Below, in pieces: positions 1-7,826 of a stretch of 64,000 nucleotides of DNA. The DNA comes from Candidatus Altimarinota bacterium (GTDB lineage Bacteria > Patescibacteriota > Gracilibacteria > UBA4473), in the NCBI GenBank assembly GCA_021734395.1, contig JAIPJB010000002.1, positions 62,001 to 126,000 on the forward strand. Direction: 5' to 3'. The notes under the pieces were generated by a model. The model was given only the letters and a program-made list of their open reading frames with translations, did no database searches and was not told where the DNA came from. The translations under genes were made by a program, and so were the position numbers. Positions within the stretch are counted from its first letter, which is position 1. Every line of letters begins with the position of its first letter.

Positions 1-589
1 CTTGAAAATGTTTTTCAGGAATTTGCAAAACTTCTGGCGCTACAAAATGCATTTGAATGTGTGGAAAATTTCGCAGAATAGTTTCCAGTGAATGAACAGT
101 TCGTCCGTATTTGAGATCTCCCACAAAGGTCACTGTGAGCGGTTTTTGAATATCAAAATATTTACTGATCGTAAAAAGATCAAGTAATGATTGCGTCGGA
201 TGCTCTCCTGGTCCATCACCAGCATTGAGAATAGGAACCGAAGACACTTTGGCGGCGCGCTCTGCATAACCTACATCTTTGGACCTCATAGCGATAACAT
301 CCGCATAACCGGACAAAATACGCGTTGTATCTTCCACGGTCTCCCCTTTTCGAACCGAGGACACAGCGGCATCGGGAGTGGAAATAACTTTTCCTCCCAG
401 TCGATGCATTGCTGTTTCAAAACTCAGACGCGTACGCGTCGAAGGTTCATAAAAAAAGGTCGCTAATATTTTCCCCTGCGCCAAATCACTTGTCCCTTTG
501 GCGAGTATTTTTTCCATCTCTTGAGCTTGTTTTAATATTTCCAAAAGCTGCTTTTGATCAAACTGAGCTGCATTGAGAACATGATTCAT
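1..589 (-). CDS. pyrB: Aspartate carbamoyltransferase catalytic chain, 3' end outside window
   Basis: Catalyses carbamoyl phosphate + L-aspartate to carbamoyl aspartate, the first committed step of pyrimidine synthesis in the cytoplasm. I translated the minus strand from the ATG at 589; 196 codons are inside the window and about 110 more are missing (the family is usually 300-310 residues). The carbamoyl-phosphate motif STRTR lies at residues 50-54, followed by the NAGDG..HPTQ segment near 122-133 and the start of the aspartate domain (VTFVGDLKYGRTVHS) near 153-167. It is transcribed away from rplU. No regulatory-chain gene is visible here. Identification is secure from the motifs; only the truncation limits it. 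Confidence 0.95.
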   Translation of the reverse strand, partial: MNHVLNAAQFDQKQLLEILKQAQEMEKILAKGTSDLAQGKILATFFYEPSTRTRLSFETAMHRLGGKVISTPDAAVSSVRKGETVEDTTRILSGYADVIAMRSKDVGYAERAAKVSSVPILNAGDGPGEHPTQSLLDLFTISKYFDIQKPLTVTFVGDLKYGRTVHSLETILRNFPHIQMHFVAPEVLQIPEKHFQ

Positions 590-613
590 TTGAAATAAAT
601 TGTAGAGGAACAT

Positions 614-641
614 TTGACAGAGAGCAAAAAAAAAGTACTCT
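614..641 (+). promoter_or_regulatory. Probable sigma-70 promoter of rplU
   Basis: TTGACA at 614-619, a 16-nt spacer, then TACTCT at 636-641. The transcript would start near 648 and carry a leader of about 70 nt to the rplU ATG at 719. The open frame could be extended back to a TTG at 614, but that TTG is the -35 box itself, which supports the ATG start. The leader holds a small hairpin (ATCTC/GAGAT around 669-690); whether it binds L21 is unknown. Confidence 0.6.
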
Positions 642-718
642 GCCGCCGCTTTCTGCGTTCCCGGGAAAAGTATCTCTGTCATTACGAGATCTCCGATACG
701 CGAATAACCCATTCTCTT

Positions 719-1177
719 ATGATTGCAGTAATACAAATCGGCGGACATCAGGCTCTGGTGAGCGAAGGCGATGTTTTGGAAATAGATAAACTCGACTCAG
801 AAGCTGGAAAAACCGTTTCTTTTGAGGCACTTCTTGTTTCTGAAGAAGACGGAACCAACTGTAAAATTGGCGCTCCGCTCCTGGAAGGAGTGCGCGTCGA
901 AGCCAAAGTTCTCGAGCATGATCGAGCAAAAAAAATTCGGGTTTTCAAAATGAAACCCCGCAAACGATATCGTCGAACAAAAGGACACCGTCAGGATTAT
1001 ACGGTAATCGAAATTACAAAGATCGGTAGTGGTACCAAAAAATCCGAACCCAAAAAAGAATCTTCAGAAAAAAAGACTGACAAAAAATCAACTTCTCAAA
1101 AACCGAAACAAGCAACCGAATCAAAAAAACCAACCACAAAAAAGAAAACAGTTGCGAAAAAGAAGAAAAAATCGTAG
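719..1177 (+). CDS. rplU: 50S ribosomal protein L21 with lysine-rich C-terminal tail
   Basis: Large-subunit protein bound to 23S rRNA. Start chosen at ATG 719, where the L21 N-terminus (MIAVIQIGGHQ) begins; the upstream extension is promoter and leader. The core fills residues 1-103, including the basic KRYRRTKGHRQ rRNA-binding segment at about 82-92. Residues 104-152 are an extra tail made almost only of Lys, Ser, Thr, Glu and Pro; typical L21 is about 103 residues. The usual partner rpmA (L27) does not follow; an acidic protein gene starts 12 nt downstream. The tail is probably disordered and may touch rRNA; that is inference. Confidence 0.93.
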   Translation: MIAVIQIGGHQALVSEGDVLEIDKLDSEAGKTVSFEALLVSEEDGTNCKIGAPLLEGVRVEAKVLEHDRAKKIRVFKMKPRKRYRRTKGHRQDYTVIEITKIGSGTKKSEPKKESSEKKTDKKSTSQKPKQATESKKPTTKKKTVAKKKKKS

Positions 1178-1189
1178 CCTTTCTTCGGC

Positions 1190-1606
1190 ATGACTGATGA
1201 TAATTCACCGGTAGATCCAGCTGACAACCATCAAGGAGGACAAAATTCCACAGGCGGAAAACATGTTTTTCAGATTCCTCCTCATCCCAAGACTGAATTT
1301 GATGAAGAGTCTTTTTTGACATTGCTGGAGGGATCGATTTCTCTGACCATGGAGGAAAAACGACGAGTCATCGATGCGATCCCTCGCTTAGAAATCGAGC
1401 AGATCAACGAGCTCATAAAAATATTCGAGGAAGAAAAAGCAAAATTCGCAGATCTGGAAAAAGAGTTCTCTGACGATGTCGCCAAACTCAAAGCCCAGCG
1501 CGAAAAAGAAATCGAGATGGCACAAATAAAAGAAGAGGAAAAACAATCCTCCACAGCCGAAGAAGACGAAGCTACGGCACTCAAGAAAAAGCTTCTGGGA
1601 GAGTAG
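1190..1606 (+). CDS. Acidic coiled-coil protein of unknown function
   Basis: 138 residues, no recognised family. Residues 1-35 are Gly/Asn/His/Pro-rich and probably flexible; residues 40-75 look helical; residues 75-130 are a highly charged Glu/Lys run with heptad-like spacing that predicts a coiled coil. There is no signal peptide or membrane segment, so it should be cytoplasmic. It lies 12 nt after rplU, so co-transcription is likely, and it sits where rpmA would be expected. The open frame has codon use like its neighbours. It could be a lineage-specific ribosome-associated or chaperone-like protein, but nothing in the sequence proves this. Confidence 0.7.
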   Translation: MTDDNSPVDPADNHQGGQNSTGGKHVFQIPPHPKTEFDEESFLTLLEGSISLTMEEKRRVIDAIPRLEIEQINELIKIFEEEKAKFADLEKEFSDDVAKLKAQREKEIEMAQIKEEEKQSSTAEEDEATALKKKLLGE

Positions 1607-1615
1607 AATATTTCC

Positions 1616-2287
1616 TTATTTTTGTTTAACAAAATAAATCAAATCTCCTGTACCATACGGTTTTTTTTGTTCTTCCGTACATTTTTCAGCAAAATGATAA
1701 ATAGCTGGTTCACTGAGCTCTGTCGGTCTAAAAACCCTGCATAATTCATAATGCTGATCGTTAATAAACCAATTATTGCCCGCATCTGTGTAATATAAGT
1801 AAGTTCCATCATCAGCTGTTAAAAAGAGATTTCCGACTTCCACTATTGCTGTTTTTTCTTCTTCGGAGAGAACTTCTCCAGAATACAGAAGTGAAATAAC
1901 TGTTTTTACCACAACAAACGAACCAATAATAACGATCAGTCCAATAAGCGACCACATAATTCCCTTTTTTGCATTCGAAACCGCCTCTCCTCCAGCCGCC
2001 GTAATAAGCGTGAAGGCATTCTGAATCAGAAATAAAATAGCAATCGCTGTCGCCACGCCGGCAAGAGCGTTGATAAATCGCTGTAAAAAACTCGTCACAT
2101 CGCTCGCATCTCCCTGAAGTTCGGTCTCTACCCCTGCTAAATGCTTGGGATATATTGTTTTTTCGCCGGAAAGCCACTGAAGAGATTGTTTGAGATCATA
2201 TCCTTCTCCTCCCTCTTCCTGAGCAAAAGCTATAGGACAAGAAAAGAAAGAGAATACAAGAAGCAGAAAAGAAAAAAATGTTCTCAT
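1616..2287 (-). CDS. T4SS-pilin-like two-helix membrane protein with C-terminal domain
   Basis: 223 residues. A signal peptide ends near residue 22 (AFA|QEE), followed by a soluble stretch and two hydrophobic helices at about 72-96 and 111-134 separated by a short charged loop (AVSNAKKG). This is the layout of VirB2/TrbC-like small pilins and the T4SS_pilin family common in candidate-phyla genomes. A soluble domain of about 85 residues follows, with two cysteines near residues 183 and 202. It is the last gene of a leftward operon and its ATG overlaps the stop of the preceding gene (ATGA). Possibly a surface filament or DNA-uptake component; no T4SS ATPase is in view. Confidence 0.7.
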   Translation of the reverse strand: MRTFFSFLLLVFSFFSCPIAFAQEEGGEGYDLKQSLQWLSGEKTIYPKHLAGVETELQGDASDVTSFLQRFINALAGVATAIAILFLIQNAFTLITAAGGEAVSNAKKGIMWSLIGLIVIIGSFVVVKTVISLLYSGEVLSEEEKTAIVEVGNLFLTADDGTYLYYTDAGNNWFINDQHYELCRVFRPTELSEPAIYHFAEKCTEEQKKPYGTGDLIYFVKQK

Positions 2288-2946
2288 ACGGTCGAAAAAA
2301 TAAAGTACAGAGATTTTATGACTGAATAGCTCAACACAATAAAGAGCACTCCCATAAGCGCGTAGGTAAAAAATTGTTTTGCTTTGCTGAGCTCTTCCTC
2401 GTCATCCCCAGCATAAATAAAGCGAATTCCAGAATACAAAAACATAACCAAAACAATCGGAGCCACAAATTTCAAAAGAATATCAATCAATCGTGGTAAA
2501 TAGGTAGGGAGAAACCGCTGATCTCCGATCACACCGATAACCCCTTTTATTGGTTCTGCATTTTCATTGATATTTGGTGGGTTCGCTTCCCATTGGCTTA
2601 TTTCCGCTCGCTTTTCCTCTATCTGAAGGTTGATTTCGACAAGCTTTTGCTCTTCTATACCACATTCCATCTCTAAATACTCATCAAAAAATCCTGACAA
2701 TCTCTGCTCATGACATTCTTCTACTTTCCCTTGTTGCTCTTCTTGCTGCTCCATCAAAGCCGCTAATTCATCATTCAGAGTTTGGAGTTCAGCATAATTT
2801 ATTGTATTCCAGCTCGGAAAAAGTTCATGAGACACGTCTGAACCTCCTTTCATAACTTTATCTCCCCACACCTGAGCAGAAACTTCTCCTGCCCCCAAAG
2901 AAAAAAAACAGAAACACAAAAGAAAATGTACAAAATATATCTTCAT
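2284..2946 (-). CDS. T4SS-pilin-like membrane protein with coiled-coil ectodomain
   Basis: 220 residues. Signal peptide to about residue 24 (EVSA|QV). Residues 52-120 are a Glu/Gln-rich coiled coil with cysteines near 78 and 95. Two hydrophobic helices follow at about 154-177 and 192-215, separated by the acidic loop DDEEELSKAK, the same arrangement as both neighbours. It overlaps both neighbouring genes by 4 nt (ATGA), so the three pilin-like genes should be translated together. The shared two-helix core with three different extracellular additions suggests three subunits of one complex. Function is inferred from architecture only. Confidence 0.7.
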   Translation of the reverse strand: MKIYFVHFLLCFCFFSLGAGEVSAQVWGDKVMKGGSDVSHELFPSWNTINYAELQTLNDELAALMEQQEEQQGKVEECHEQRLSGFFDEYLEMECGIEEQKLVEINLQIEEKRAEISQWEANPPNINENAEPIKGVIGVIGDQRFLPTYLPRLIDILLKFVAPIVLVMFLYSGIRFIYAGDDEEELSKAKQFFTYALMGVLFIVLSYSVIKSLYFIFSTV

Positions 2947-3326
2947 CCTGGGGTAAAATTAATCCCAATAACGAATTTCACGAGAGCGACCGATAGCATG
3001 GCAATCCCCAACCCAACAATAGTCCAAAGAATAATATCTCGTGCTTTGCCAGTCATTTCTGAATCTCCCGAGCTAAAAATATAAATAATACCCGCAATAA
3101 TAATCATAATTACTCCAATAATCAGGAGTACAACCGTAAACCCACTCGCCAAAGCAGGAATGAGTTGATCTACTACATATCTCTGCCCGGCTTCTGGTTG
3201 TCCCTGCAAAGAAACGCTTTCTGGGCCTGGAAGAATCCCCCCACTACTGACAGGTGGAGCTATTGGTTTTGCAGCAAAAACAAGTTGGCTGCTCAAAAGA
3301 AAGAAAACAGAAAAAAGTATCTTCAT
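2943..3326 (-). CDS. Short T4SS-pilin-like membrane protein
   Basis: 127 residues from the ATG at 3326. A longer reading from 3398 would overlap the LCP gene and put 24 polar residues before the signal peptide, so 3326 is preferred. Signal peptide 1-18 (LVFA|AKP), a Pro/Gly-rich stretch, then two hydrophobic helices at about 58-85 and 98-121 with a charged loop (SSGDSEMTGKARD). This is the minimal form of the two-helix pilin fold shared by the two genes downstream. Its gene lies 40 nt after the LCP gene. The usual VirB2-type pilin is of similar size. No partner ATPase or secretion channel gene is in the window. Confidence 0.7.
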   Translation of the reverse strand: MKILFSVFFLLSSQLVFAAKPIAPPVSSGGILPGPESVSLQGQPEAGQRYVVDQLIPALASGFTVVLLIIGVIMIIIAGIIYIFSSGDSEMTGKARDIILWTIVGLGIAMLSVALVKFVIGINFTPG

Positions 3327-3366
3327 AGGAAAACTTGTCTGATTGTAAAGCGACTTCGGGGAGAAA

Positions 3367-4713
3367 TCAATTTGTCCCCAAAATAACCTGTAAATCAATG
3401 AGACTCTCCGGATTCTGCTCCTGAGGAGGAGCTATTTCTACTGGAGGGGCTTCAAAGATTTGCTTGAGGATAGCGCGTGTCCCCGTATGCTGATCTGGTC
3501 CCGATAGATCACGAAGAAATGTTTTGAAAACAGGACGATCTGATTCGTAATTGTCGATATCGATCACATGAAATCCCAGACGTCTCAAGCGCGAAGCTGT
3601 ATCACCGGCTTTCCCGGAAATCATAGATCCATTTAAAACAGAAACCTGTGCATTTTCTAGGAGCACTTGCGGATGAATCAAAACCAAATCCATAAAGAGT
3701 TGTGTATCCTTCAGGTCCTCCGGCAGAAGTACAAATTGTCCTCCATAAAATTCCTTTGCGGGCGTATACAAAAATCCACCCATTTGCGTGGGATCATCAT
3801 TAAGTACTGCCGTCACAGAATTCGAATAATCGATCGCAATCGCTATTTTCGCGAGAGCAATCATTTCGGTCACACCAATATCGGTATTCACATTTCGTCG
3901 GTAAATCTCAAAGAAATTTTGTAACTTCCCAAAATCACTCAAAAGATTCAATTCTTCAGCTTTCTTTCGAATTGCGAGTAATAAATCTTGCTGCCTCTGT
4001 GCGCGATTATAATCCGATGATGTTTTGCGGCTTCGGGCATATTTGAGAGCCATCTCCCCATCAAAATGCTGGAGCCCCTTTCGGACGACAAATGTCTGAT
4101 AGCCATAATTTTCATCCGGATAAAAAGGGTCTTCAATCGTCTCCGGAACAAAAATGTCCACTCCACCTAAAGCATCGACCACTTCTTCAAAAACATCAAA
4201 ATTGATCACCGCTCCATAATGAATATCTATTCCTGTAAAATCTGACAGAGCGTCTTTGATAATATCCAATCCTTTCCGATCACCATGTTTATAACAAGCC
4301 GCAGCATAAATTTCATTTATTTTTCGATCTCCGATTCGAGACGGAATAAACAGATCCCGCGGCAAACTCAAAAAAGAAGCCGAAGGATTGCTGGGGTCAA
4401 TAGAGGCAATCATGATCGAATCCGAGAGATTTCCTCCTTCTGCCCCGCGTCCGCCAACTCCCAAAAACAAAATATTCGTATGACCAAATGAATCTTTTTT
4501 TAACGAACCAAAGGAAAAAAGTTCGCGGTTTTTTTTAGCCAGAAAAAAATCCGATTCCAAAAAAGTATTCCCCGCCCAAAGAACCCCTGCCAAACCCAGA
4601 ACAACGACAATAATCACCGATAGTCGAGGACCAAAAAAACGGACTATTCGTCGCCAAAACCTGTTCTTTATCTTTGTTTCGGTCGAGTGAATCTTTCGAA
4701 CTTTAAAATTCAT
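3367..4713 (-). CDS. LytR-CpsA-Psr (LCP) family protein with LytR C-terminal domain
   Basis: 448 residues. LCP proteins transfer lipid-linked glycopolymers to peptidoglycan outside the cell membrane. A basic cytoplasmic N-terminus is followed by a single membrane helix at about 33-52. The LCP catalytic domain spans about 80-270: SDSIMIASIDP, LSLPRDLFIP, the Arg-rich KYARSRKTSSDYNRAQRQQ segment, and INFDVFEEVVDALGGVDIFV. A LytR_C domain covers about 325-405 (VSVLNGSMISGKAGDTASRL). Length is normal for this two-domain form. It heads the operon with the three pilin-like proteins, so surface-polymer attachment and a surface appendage may be linked. Family assignment is firm; the polymer is unknown. 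Confidence 0.92.
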   Translation of the reverse strand: MNFKVRKIHSTETKIKNRFWRRIVRFFGPRLSVIIVVVLGLAGVLWAGNTFLESDFFLAKKNRELFSFGSLKKDSFGHTNILFLGVGGRGAEGGNLSDSIMIASIDPSNPSASFLSLPRDLFIPSRIGDRKINEIYAAACYKHGDRKGLDIIKDALSDFTGIDIHYGAVINFDVFEEVVDALGGVDIFVPETIEDPFYPDENYGYQTFVVRKGLQHFDGEMALKYARSRKTSSDYNRAQRQQDLLLAIRKKAEELNLLSDFGKLQNFFEIYRRNVNTDIGVTEMIALAKIAIAIDYSNSVTAVLNDDPTQMGGFLYTPAKEFYGGQFVLLPEDLKDTQLFMDLVLIHPQVLLENAQVSVLNGSMISGKAGDTASRLRRLGFHVIDIDNYESDRPVFKTFLRDLSGPDQHTGTRAILKQIFEAPPVEIAPPQEQNPESLIDLQVILGTN

Positions 4714-4820
4714 CGCGAGGGATTATAGAAGCTTTTGATTCCGGGTCAATTGTAGTTGGACAAAAAAATTGTTCAAATAAAAAGAAAGTTTTCTTATTCT
4801 CTCGAGAAGAATACTTCTGA

Positions 4821-5936
4821 TTATATTTTTAATTCCTTTGCGCTCTCCCAAGGGAAATGGTCGTTTTCCCGTCCGAAATGACCATACACAGATGTTGCAT
4901 AGTAGAGCGGTCTTTTGAGATCTAAATCACGAATAATTCCTCCTGGAGTCAGATCGAAATTATTTCGAATAATTGTTTCGAGTTCTTCAGGGCTGTACTC
5001 AGAAGTTCCAAATGTTTCTACAAAGATAGATACTGGATCACAAATACCAATAGCATACGCAATCTGCACCTCACACCGAGAAGCGAGACCTGAGGCAACG
5101 AGACTTTTGGCGACCCACCGTGCCGCATATGCTCCAGATCGATCCACTTTGGATGGATCCTTTCCTGAAAAGCATCCTCCTCCATGTCGTGCTGAACCAC
5201 CGTACGTGTCAACGATAATCTTTCGTCCGGTAAGTCCACAGTCTGCATGCGGCCCCCCCAGAACGAAACTTCCCGTAGGGTTGATATGATAGATTGTTTT
5301 TTCATCCAACCATTTTCCCGCAACCGGCTCAATAACATGCTGGAGAAGATCTTTTCGAATTTGATTCTGAGAAACGTCTGGATTGTGCTGTGCCGAACAC
5401 ACAATTGTAGAAATACGAATTGGTTTCCCATCATGATTTTCAAAGGTAACCTGTGTTTTTCCATCCGGACGCAAGTAGGGAATAATTTTTTCTTTGCGCA
5501 CCTGCGCCAATCGACGAGCCATTTTATGCGCCAGAGAAATGGGCAGAGGCATAAGTTCTGGCGTTTCATTAGACGCATAACCAAACATGAGTCCCTGATC
5601 TCCCGCCCCACATTTATCAACGCCTAACGAAATATCGGATGACTGATCATCGATAGAAGTGAGCACCGCACAAGCCCTTCCATCAAACCCCAATTCGTCC
5701 GAATCATACCCGATCTGAAGAATTGTATCGCGAGCAATCTGAGGAATGTCGACATAACAATTGGTTTTGATTTCGCCCGCCAAAACGACCAATCCCGTAT
5801 TGACCATAACCTCGCAGGCACATCGAGCATTGGGATCTTGAGACAATAAAGCATCCAGCACCGCATCAGAAATCTGATCCGCAATCTTATCTGGGTGTCC
5901 TTCAGTAACAGATTCTGAGGTGAAATATGTTTTCAT
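4821..5936 (-). CDS. metK: S-adenosylmethionine synthetase
   Basis: Makes S-adenosylmethionine from methionine and ATP in the cytoplasm. 371 residues, slightly short of the common 380-400. The N-terminal [19 protein letters not shown] (catalytic His 14), [12 protein letters not shown] near the middle, and [18 protein letters not shown] in the C-terminal half are all diagnostic. The start at 5936 is the last of three near-identical start regions: two further copies of its first 15 codons lie 197 and 394 bp upstream, each followed by junk sequence. Its ATG overlaps the stop of the preceding 66-codon frame (ATGA). A SAM-I-type riboswitch stands upstream of the whole array, so SAM feedback on transcription is expected. 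Confidence 0.97.
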   Translation of the reverse strand: MKTYFTSESVTEGHPDKIADQISDAVLDALLSQDPNARCACEVMVNTGLVVLAGEIKTNCYVDIPQIARDTILQIGYDSDELGFDGRACAVLTSIDDQSSDISLGVDKCGAGDQGLMFGYASNETPELMPLPISLAHKMARRLAQVRKEKIIPYLRPDGKTQVTFENHDGKPIRISTIVCSAQHNPDVSQNQIRKDLLQHVIEPVAGKWLDEKTIYHINPTGSFVLGGPHADCGLTGRKIIVDTYGGSARHGGGCFSGKDPSKVDRSGAYAARWVAKSLVASGLASRCEVQIAYAIGICDPVSIFVETFGTSEYSPEELETIIRNNFDLTPGGIIRDLDLKRPLYYATSVYGHFGRENDHFPWESAKELKI

Positions 5937-6133
5937 TGTGAAAGCAAGTTAAAAAACGAAGAAGCAATAAACCCAGATAAGACTGGGGTCCCCAGAGTAC
6001 GTAAAGCGTACGATGGGGAGAGGAGGATAGGACGAAATAAGCGAAACCCCGCCTGAGCGGGATGAAGCAATGAAGTCATTGACGACGACGGGTGTCCTTC
6101 AGTAACAGATTCTGACGTAAAATATGTTTTCAT
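5933..6133 (-). pseudogene. Duplicated metK 5' end (66-codon frame, copy 2)
   Basis: The first 15 codons equal those of metK (ends ...SVTEGHP); after that the frame runs through the repeat element and encodes an unrelated Ser/Leu/Pro-rich stretch ending at a TGA that overlaps the true metK ATG (ATGA). It lacks all catalytic parts, so it is a start-region duplicate and not a working enzyme. It could be translated and pass ribosomes to metK by stop/start coupling. No Shine-Dalgarno site precedes any of the three ATGs, which have nearly the same upstream bases. Confidence 0.7.
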
Positions 6134-6330
6134 TGTGAAACCAAGTTAAAAAACAAAGAAGCAATAAACCCAGATAAGACCGGGGTCCCCAGAGTACGTA
6201 AAGCGTACGATGGGGAGAGGAGGATAGGACGAAATAAGCGAAACCCCGCCCAAGCGGGATGAAGCAATGAAGTCATTGACGACGACGGGTGTCCTTCGGT
6301 AACAGATTCTGAGGTGAAATATGTTTTCAT
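6130..6330 (-). pseudogene. Duplicated metK 5' end (66-codon frame, copy 3, closest to riboswitch)
   Basis: Same structure as the copy at 5933-6133: 15 codons identical to metK, then 51 codons read from the repeat element, with a TGA that overlaps the next ATG. This is the first start codon met by a ribosome on the riboswitch-controlled transcript. Its upstream flank differs from the other two copies after about 10 nt, because it joins the riboswitch terminator region rather than another repeat. The two 66-residue products differ by only a few residues, so the duplication is recent or under homogenisation. Confidence 0.65.
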
Positions 6331-6344
6331 TGTGAAAGCAGATT

Positions 6345-6370
6345 TAAAAAAAGAAGGAGTGATACTTCTT
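6345..6370 (-). terminator. Riboswitch expression-platform terminator
   Basis: Read on the minus strand, a 6-bp stem (AAGAAG/CTTCTT, 6365-6370 with 6351-6356) with an 8-nt loop is followed by a run of T (6350-6345). Its first two bases also belong to the 3' strand of riboswitch helix P1, so the two structures touch. It fits an intrinsic terminator that acts when SAM is bound. The stem is short, so strength is uncertain. Confidence 0.6.
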
Positions 6371-6467
6371 ATCGAGTTTTATCCCGTCTGAGTGGAGCAC
6401 CTTATTCCGCCGAATAGGTTGCTGGGAGTTCATTGAGTCTCAGACCTCTTCCTCCCTCTCGATAATA
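6367..6467 (-). promoter_or_regulatory. SAM-I-type riboswitch upstream of metK
   Basis: On the minus strand the aptamer is closed by P1, TTATCGAG (6458-6465) pairing with CTCGATAA (6369-6376). Inside come AGAGG, the conserved ATGAACTCCCAGCAACC-like block (ending at about 6417), a P3 hairpin (TATTCGGCGGAATA), GGTGCTCC, and a final hairpin region before P1 closes. The GCAACC and AGGTGC blocks and their order are hallmarks of the SAM-I (S box) family. The position upstream of metK matches its usual targets. Basis: motif recognition by eye; a covariance-model search would settle it. A terminator hairpin follows directly. Confidence 0.87.
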
Positions 6468-6477
6468 AGCAGATCAA

Positions 6478-6505
6478 ACTCTATTTTTTTTTCTTCAGAA
6501 TGCAA
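6478..6505 (-). promoter_or_regulatory. Probable promoter of the metK riboswitch transcript
   Basis: Minus strand TTGCAT (6505-6500), 16-nt spacer, TAGAGT (6483-6478), about 10 nt before the start of the SAM-I aptamer. The -10 is imperfect. From here to 6663 I see nothing else that I can assign. Confidence 0.45.
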
Positions 6506-6663
6506 CTTTTATCGCCACAAAAATATCACGATGTAATGTTTGATTTCCTGTTTTAAGAGTTTCATTCTGCTCTACCGGCTTCTCAAAGCGAATTAATAAT
6601 CATCGCCGCATAGACTCAGGGAAAGAGAAGAAGTATGTATATAATTTTTGTTTATTGTCCTGA

Positions 6664-6691
6664 TTGCGGGGAAAGAAAAAAGAAATACAAT
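6664..6691 (+). promoter_or_regulatory. Promoter of the rimK-like gene
   Basis: TTGCGG at 6664-6669, 16-nt spacer, TACAAT at 6686-6691. Only 14 nt separate the -10 box from the ATG at 6706, so the mRNA would be leaderless or nearly so. A GGGG...CCCC inverted repeat brackets the spacer. Confidence 0.5.
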
Positions 6692-6705
6692 CCCCCTGAT
6701 TTAAA

Positions 6706-7599
6706 ATGAATATCTGGATCCTCGCCAAAAAAAATAAATTCGAAAGTTACGAAAACAAGCGTTTCGCAAAAGAAGCGCGCAAAAGAAAAATAAAACTGAC
6801 TCTTGTTAGTCCTGAAGACATTGAAATTCTGGAACCCCAGCAAAAAAAAGAAAAAATCCTCTATCAAAACAGAGAGATTGATTTCCCGGACGGTATAATC
6901 CCGAGAATGGGAAGTGGAACAAATTACTTCGGACTGGCTATTTTGAGACAGTTTGAGATGCTTCATATCCCGCTCCTCAATGCCGCGCAAAGCATCGAAA
7001 ATTCCAAAGACAAACTCCGAGCAATACAGCTGCTCTCGCAGAATAATATTCCTATTCCCAAAACTATGCTGGGGCGATTTCCGATGAGTACCGACTTCAT
7101 TCGAAAGGAATTTCGGTTTCCGGTCGTGGTAAAAATTATTTCCGGTTCGGAAGGAAAGGGAATTGTCCTGTGCGAAAACAAAAACCAGCTCCAGGATATA
7201 CTCGATCTCACGGAACAATCTTCTGAAGGAAAACAAAATATTATTATTCAGGAATTTATTTCTGAAAGCAGAGGTCGAGATATTCGAGTTTTGGTTATCG
7301 GAGGAAGAGCTATTGGAGCTATGCTCAGGAAAGGGAAAAAAGGATCTTTTAAATCAAATTTTTCTGCTGGAGGAACAGTCGAGCTTTTTCCGCTCAATTC
7401 AGATTTAGAATGGATCGCCGTACAAAGTGCTCAAGCCGTAGGATTGGATATTGCAGGGGTTGATATCCTTATGGGAAAAGATGAGTACAAAGTTTCCGAG
7501 GTAAATTCCGCTCCATATTTTGAAGGATTTGAGGCTTCTACAGGAATAAATGTTCCCGAAGAAATATTTCATTTTTTACAGCTCAGGATAAATACCTGA
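6706..7599 (+). CDS. rimK: RimK-family ATP-grasp ligase
   Basis: 297 residues, about the length of E. coli RimK (300), which adds glutamate to the C-terminus of ribosomal protein S6; relatives LysX/ArgX act on the carrier LysW and others build glutamyl tails. The N-terminal domain (MNIWILAKKNKFESYENKR) and the ATP-grasp core (PVVVKIISGSEGKGI at about 129-143, DIRVLVIGGRAIGAMLR at about 191-207, VSEVNSAPYFEGFE at about 265-278) are complete. It stands alone with its own promoter. A LysW-like zinc ribbon is encoded at 39249-39422, so a carrier-protein substrate is possible as well as S6. Fold and chemistry are secure, the substrate is not. Confidence 0.85.
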   Translation: MNIWILAKKNKFESYENKRFAKEARKRKIKLTLVSPEDIEILEPQQKKEKILYQNREIDFPDGIIPRMGSGTNYFGLAILRQFEMLHIPLLNAAQSIENSKDKLRAIQLLSQNNIPIPKTMLGRFPMSTDFIRKEFRFPVVVKIISGSEGKGIVLCENKNQLQDILDLTEQSSEGKQNIIIQEFISESRGRDIRVLVIGGRAIGAMLRKGKKGSFKSNFSAGGTVELFPLNSDLEWIAVQSAQAVGLDIAGVDILMGKDEYKVSEVNSAPYFEGFEASTGINVPEEIFHFLQLRINT

Positions 7600-7756
7600 A
7601 TAAGCCGTACACAAAATGTATACTCAAAAATGTTTTTTCTTCGCCCGCAATACATTTTTAGGTGCTCCGAAAAAGCCTTCCAGAAGAAAAGAGATTTTGT
7701 CTCTTGTGCGAAAAAAGAAACGTGAAATAATCAAAATAATTCTTTATTTTTTATAC

Positions 7757-7801
7757 ATGGCCAAGGCAAAAAAACCAGCAGCAAAAGGAAAGAAGAAATA
7801 G
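7757..7801 (+). CDS. Possible 14-residue basic peptide
   Basis: ATG at 7757 gives a peptide with only Met, Ala, Lys, Pro and Gly (six lysines) before TAG at 7799-7801. It lies 25 nt before a strong intrinsic terminator. The same frame is open back to 7616, but that part has no recognisable protein character. Short Lys/Ala peptides like this resemble the tails of ribosomal proteins or histone-like peptides. It may be a real micro-gene or chance; no ribosome binding site decides it. Confidence 0.3.
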   Translation: MAKAKKPAAKGKKK

Positions 7802-7826
7802 TGTTTCTGAAATCTTTTGCTCTCCT

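Larger units (their letters stand above)
5893..6338 (-). repeat. 197-bp tandem repeat carrying the metK start region
   Basis: Unit boundaries read directly: copy 1 at 5893-6089, copy 2 at 6090-6286, and a third partial copy from 6287 to about 6338. Copies 1 and 2 differ at only a handful of positions. Each unit carries, in minus-strand order, a non-coding element of about 145 bp with a GC hairpin (CCCGC/GCGGG type) and then the metK 5' end with the ATG and 15 codons. Because 197 is not a multiple of three, each copied start runs out of the metK frame. The non-coding part resembles repeats elsewhere in the window (25.9, 26.4 and 61.7 kb). Confidence 0.95.

Noticed and set aside
614-718. Longer rplU start (TTG at 614)
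   Set aside because: The TTG is the -35 box of a TTGACA promoter and the added residues do not belong to L21.
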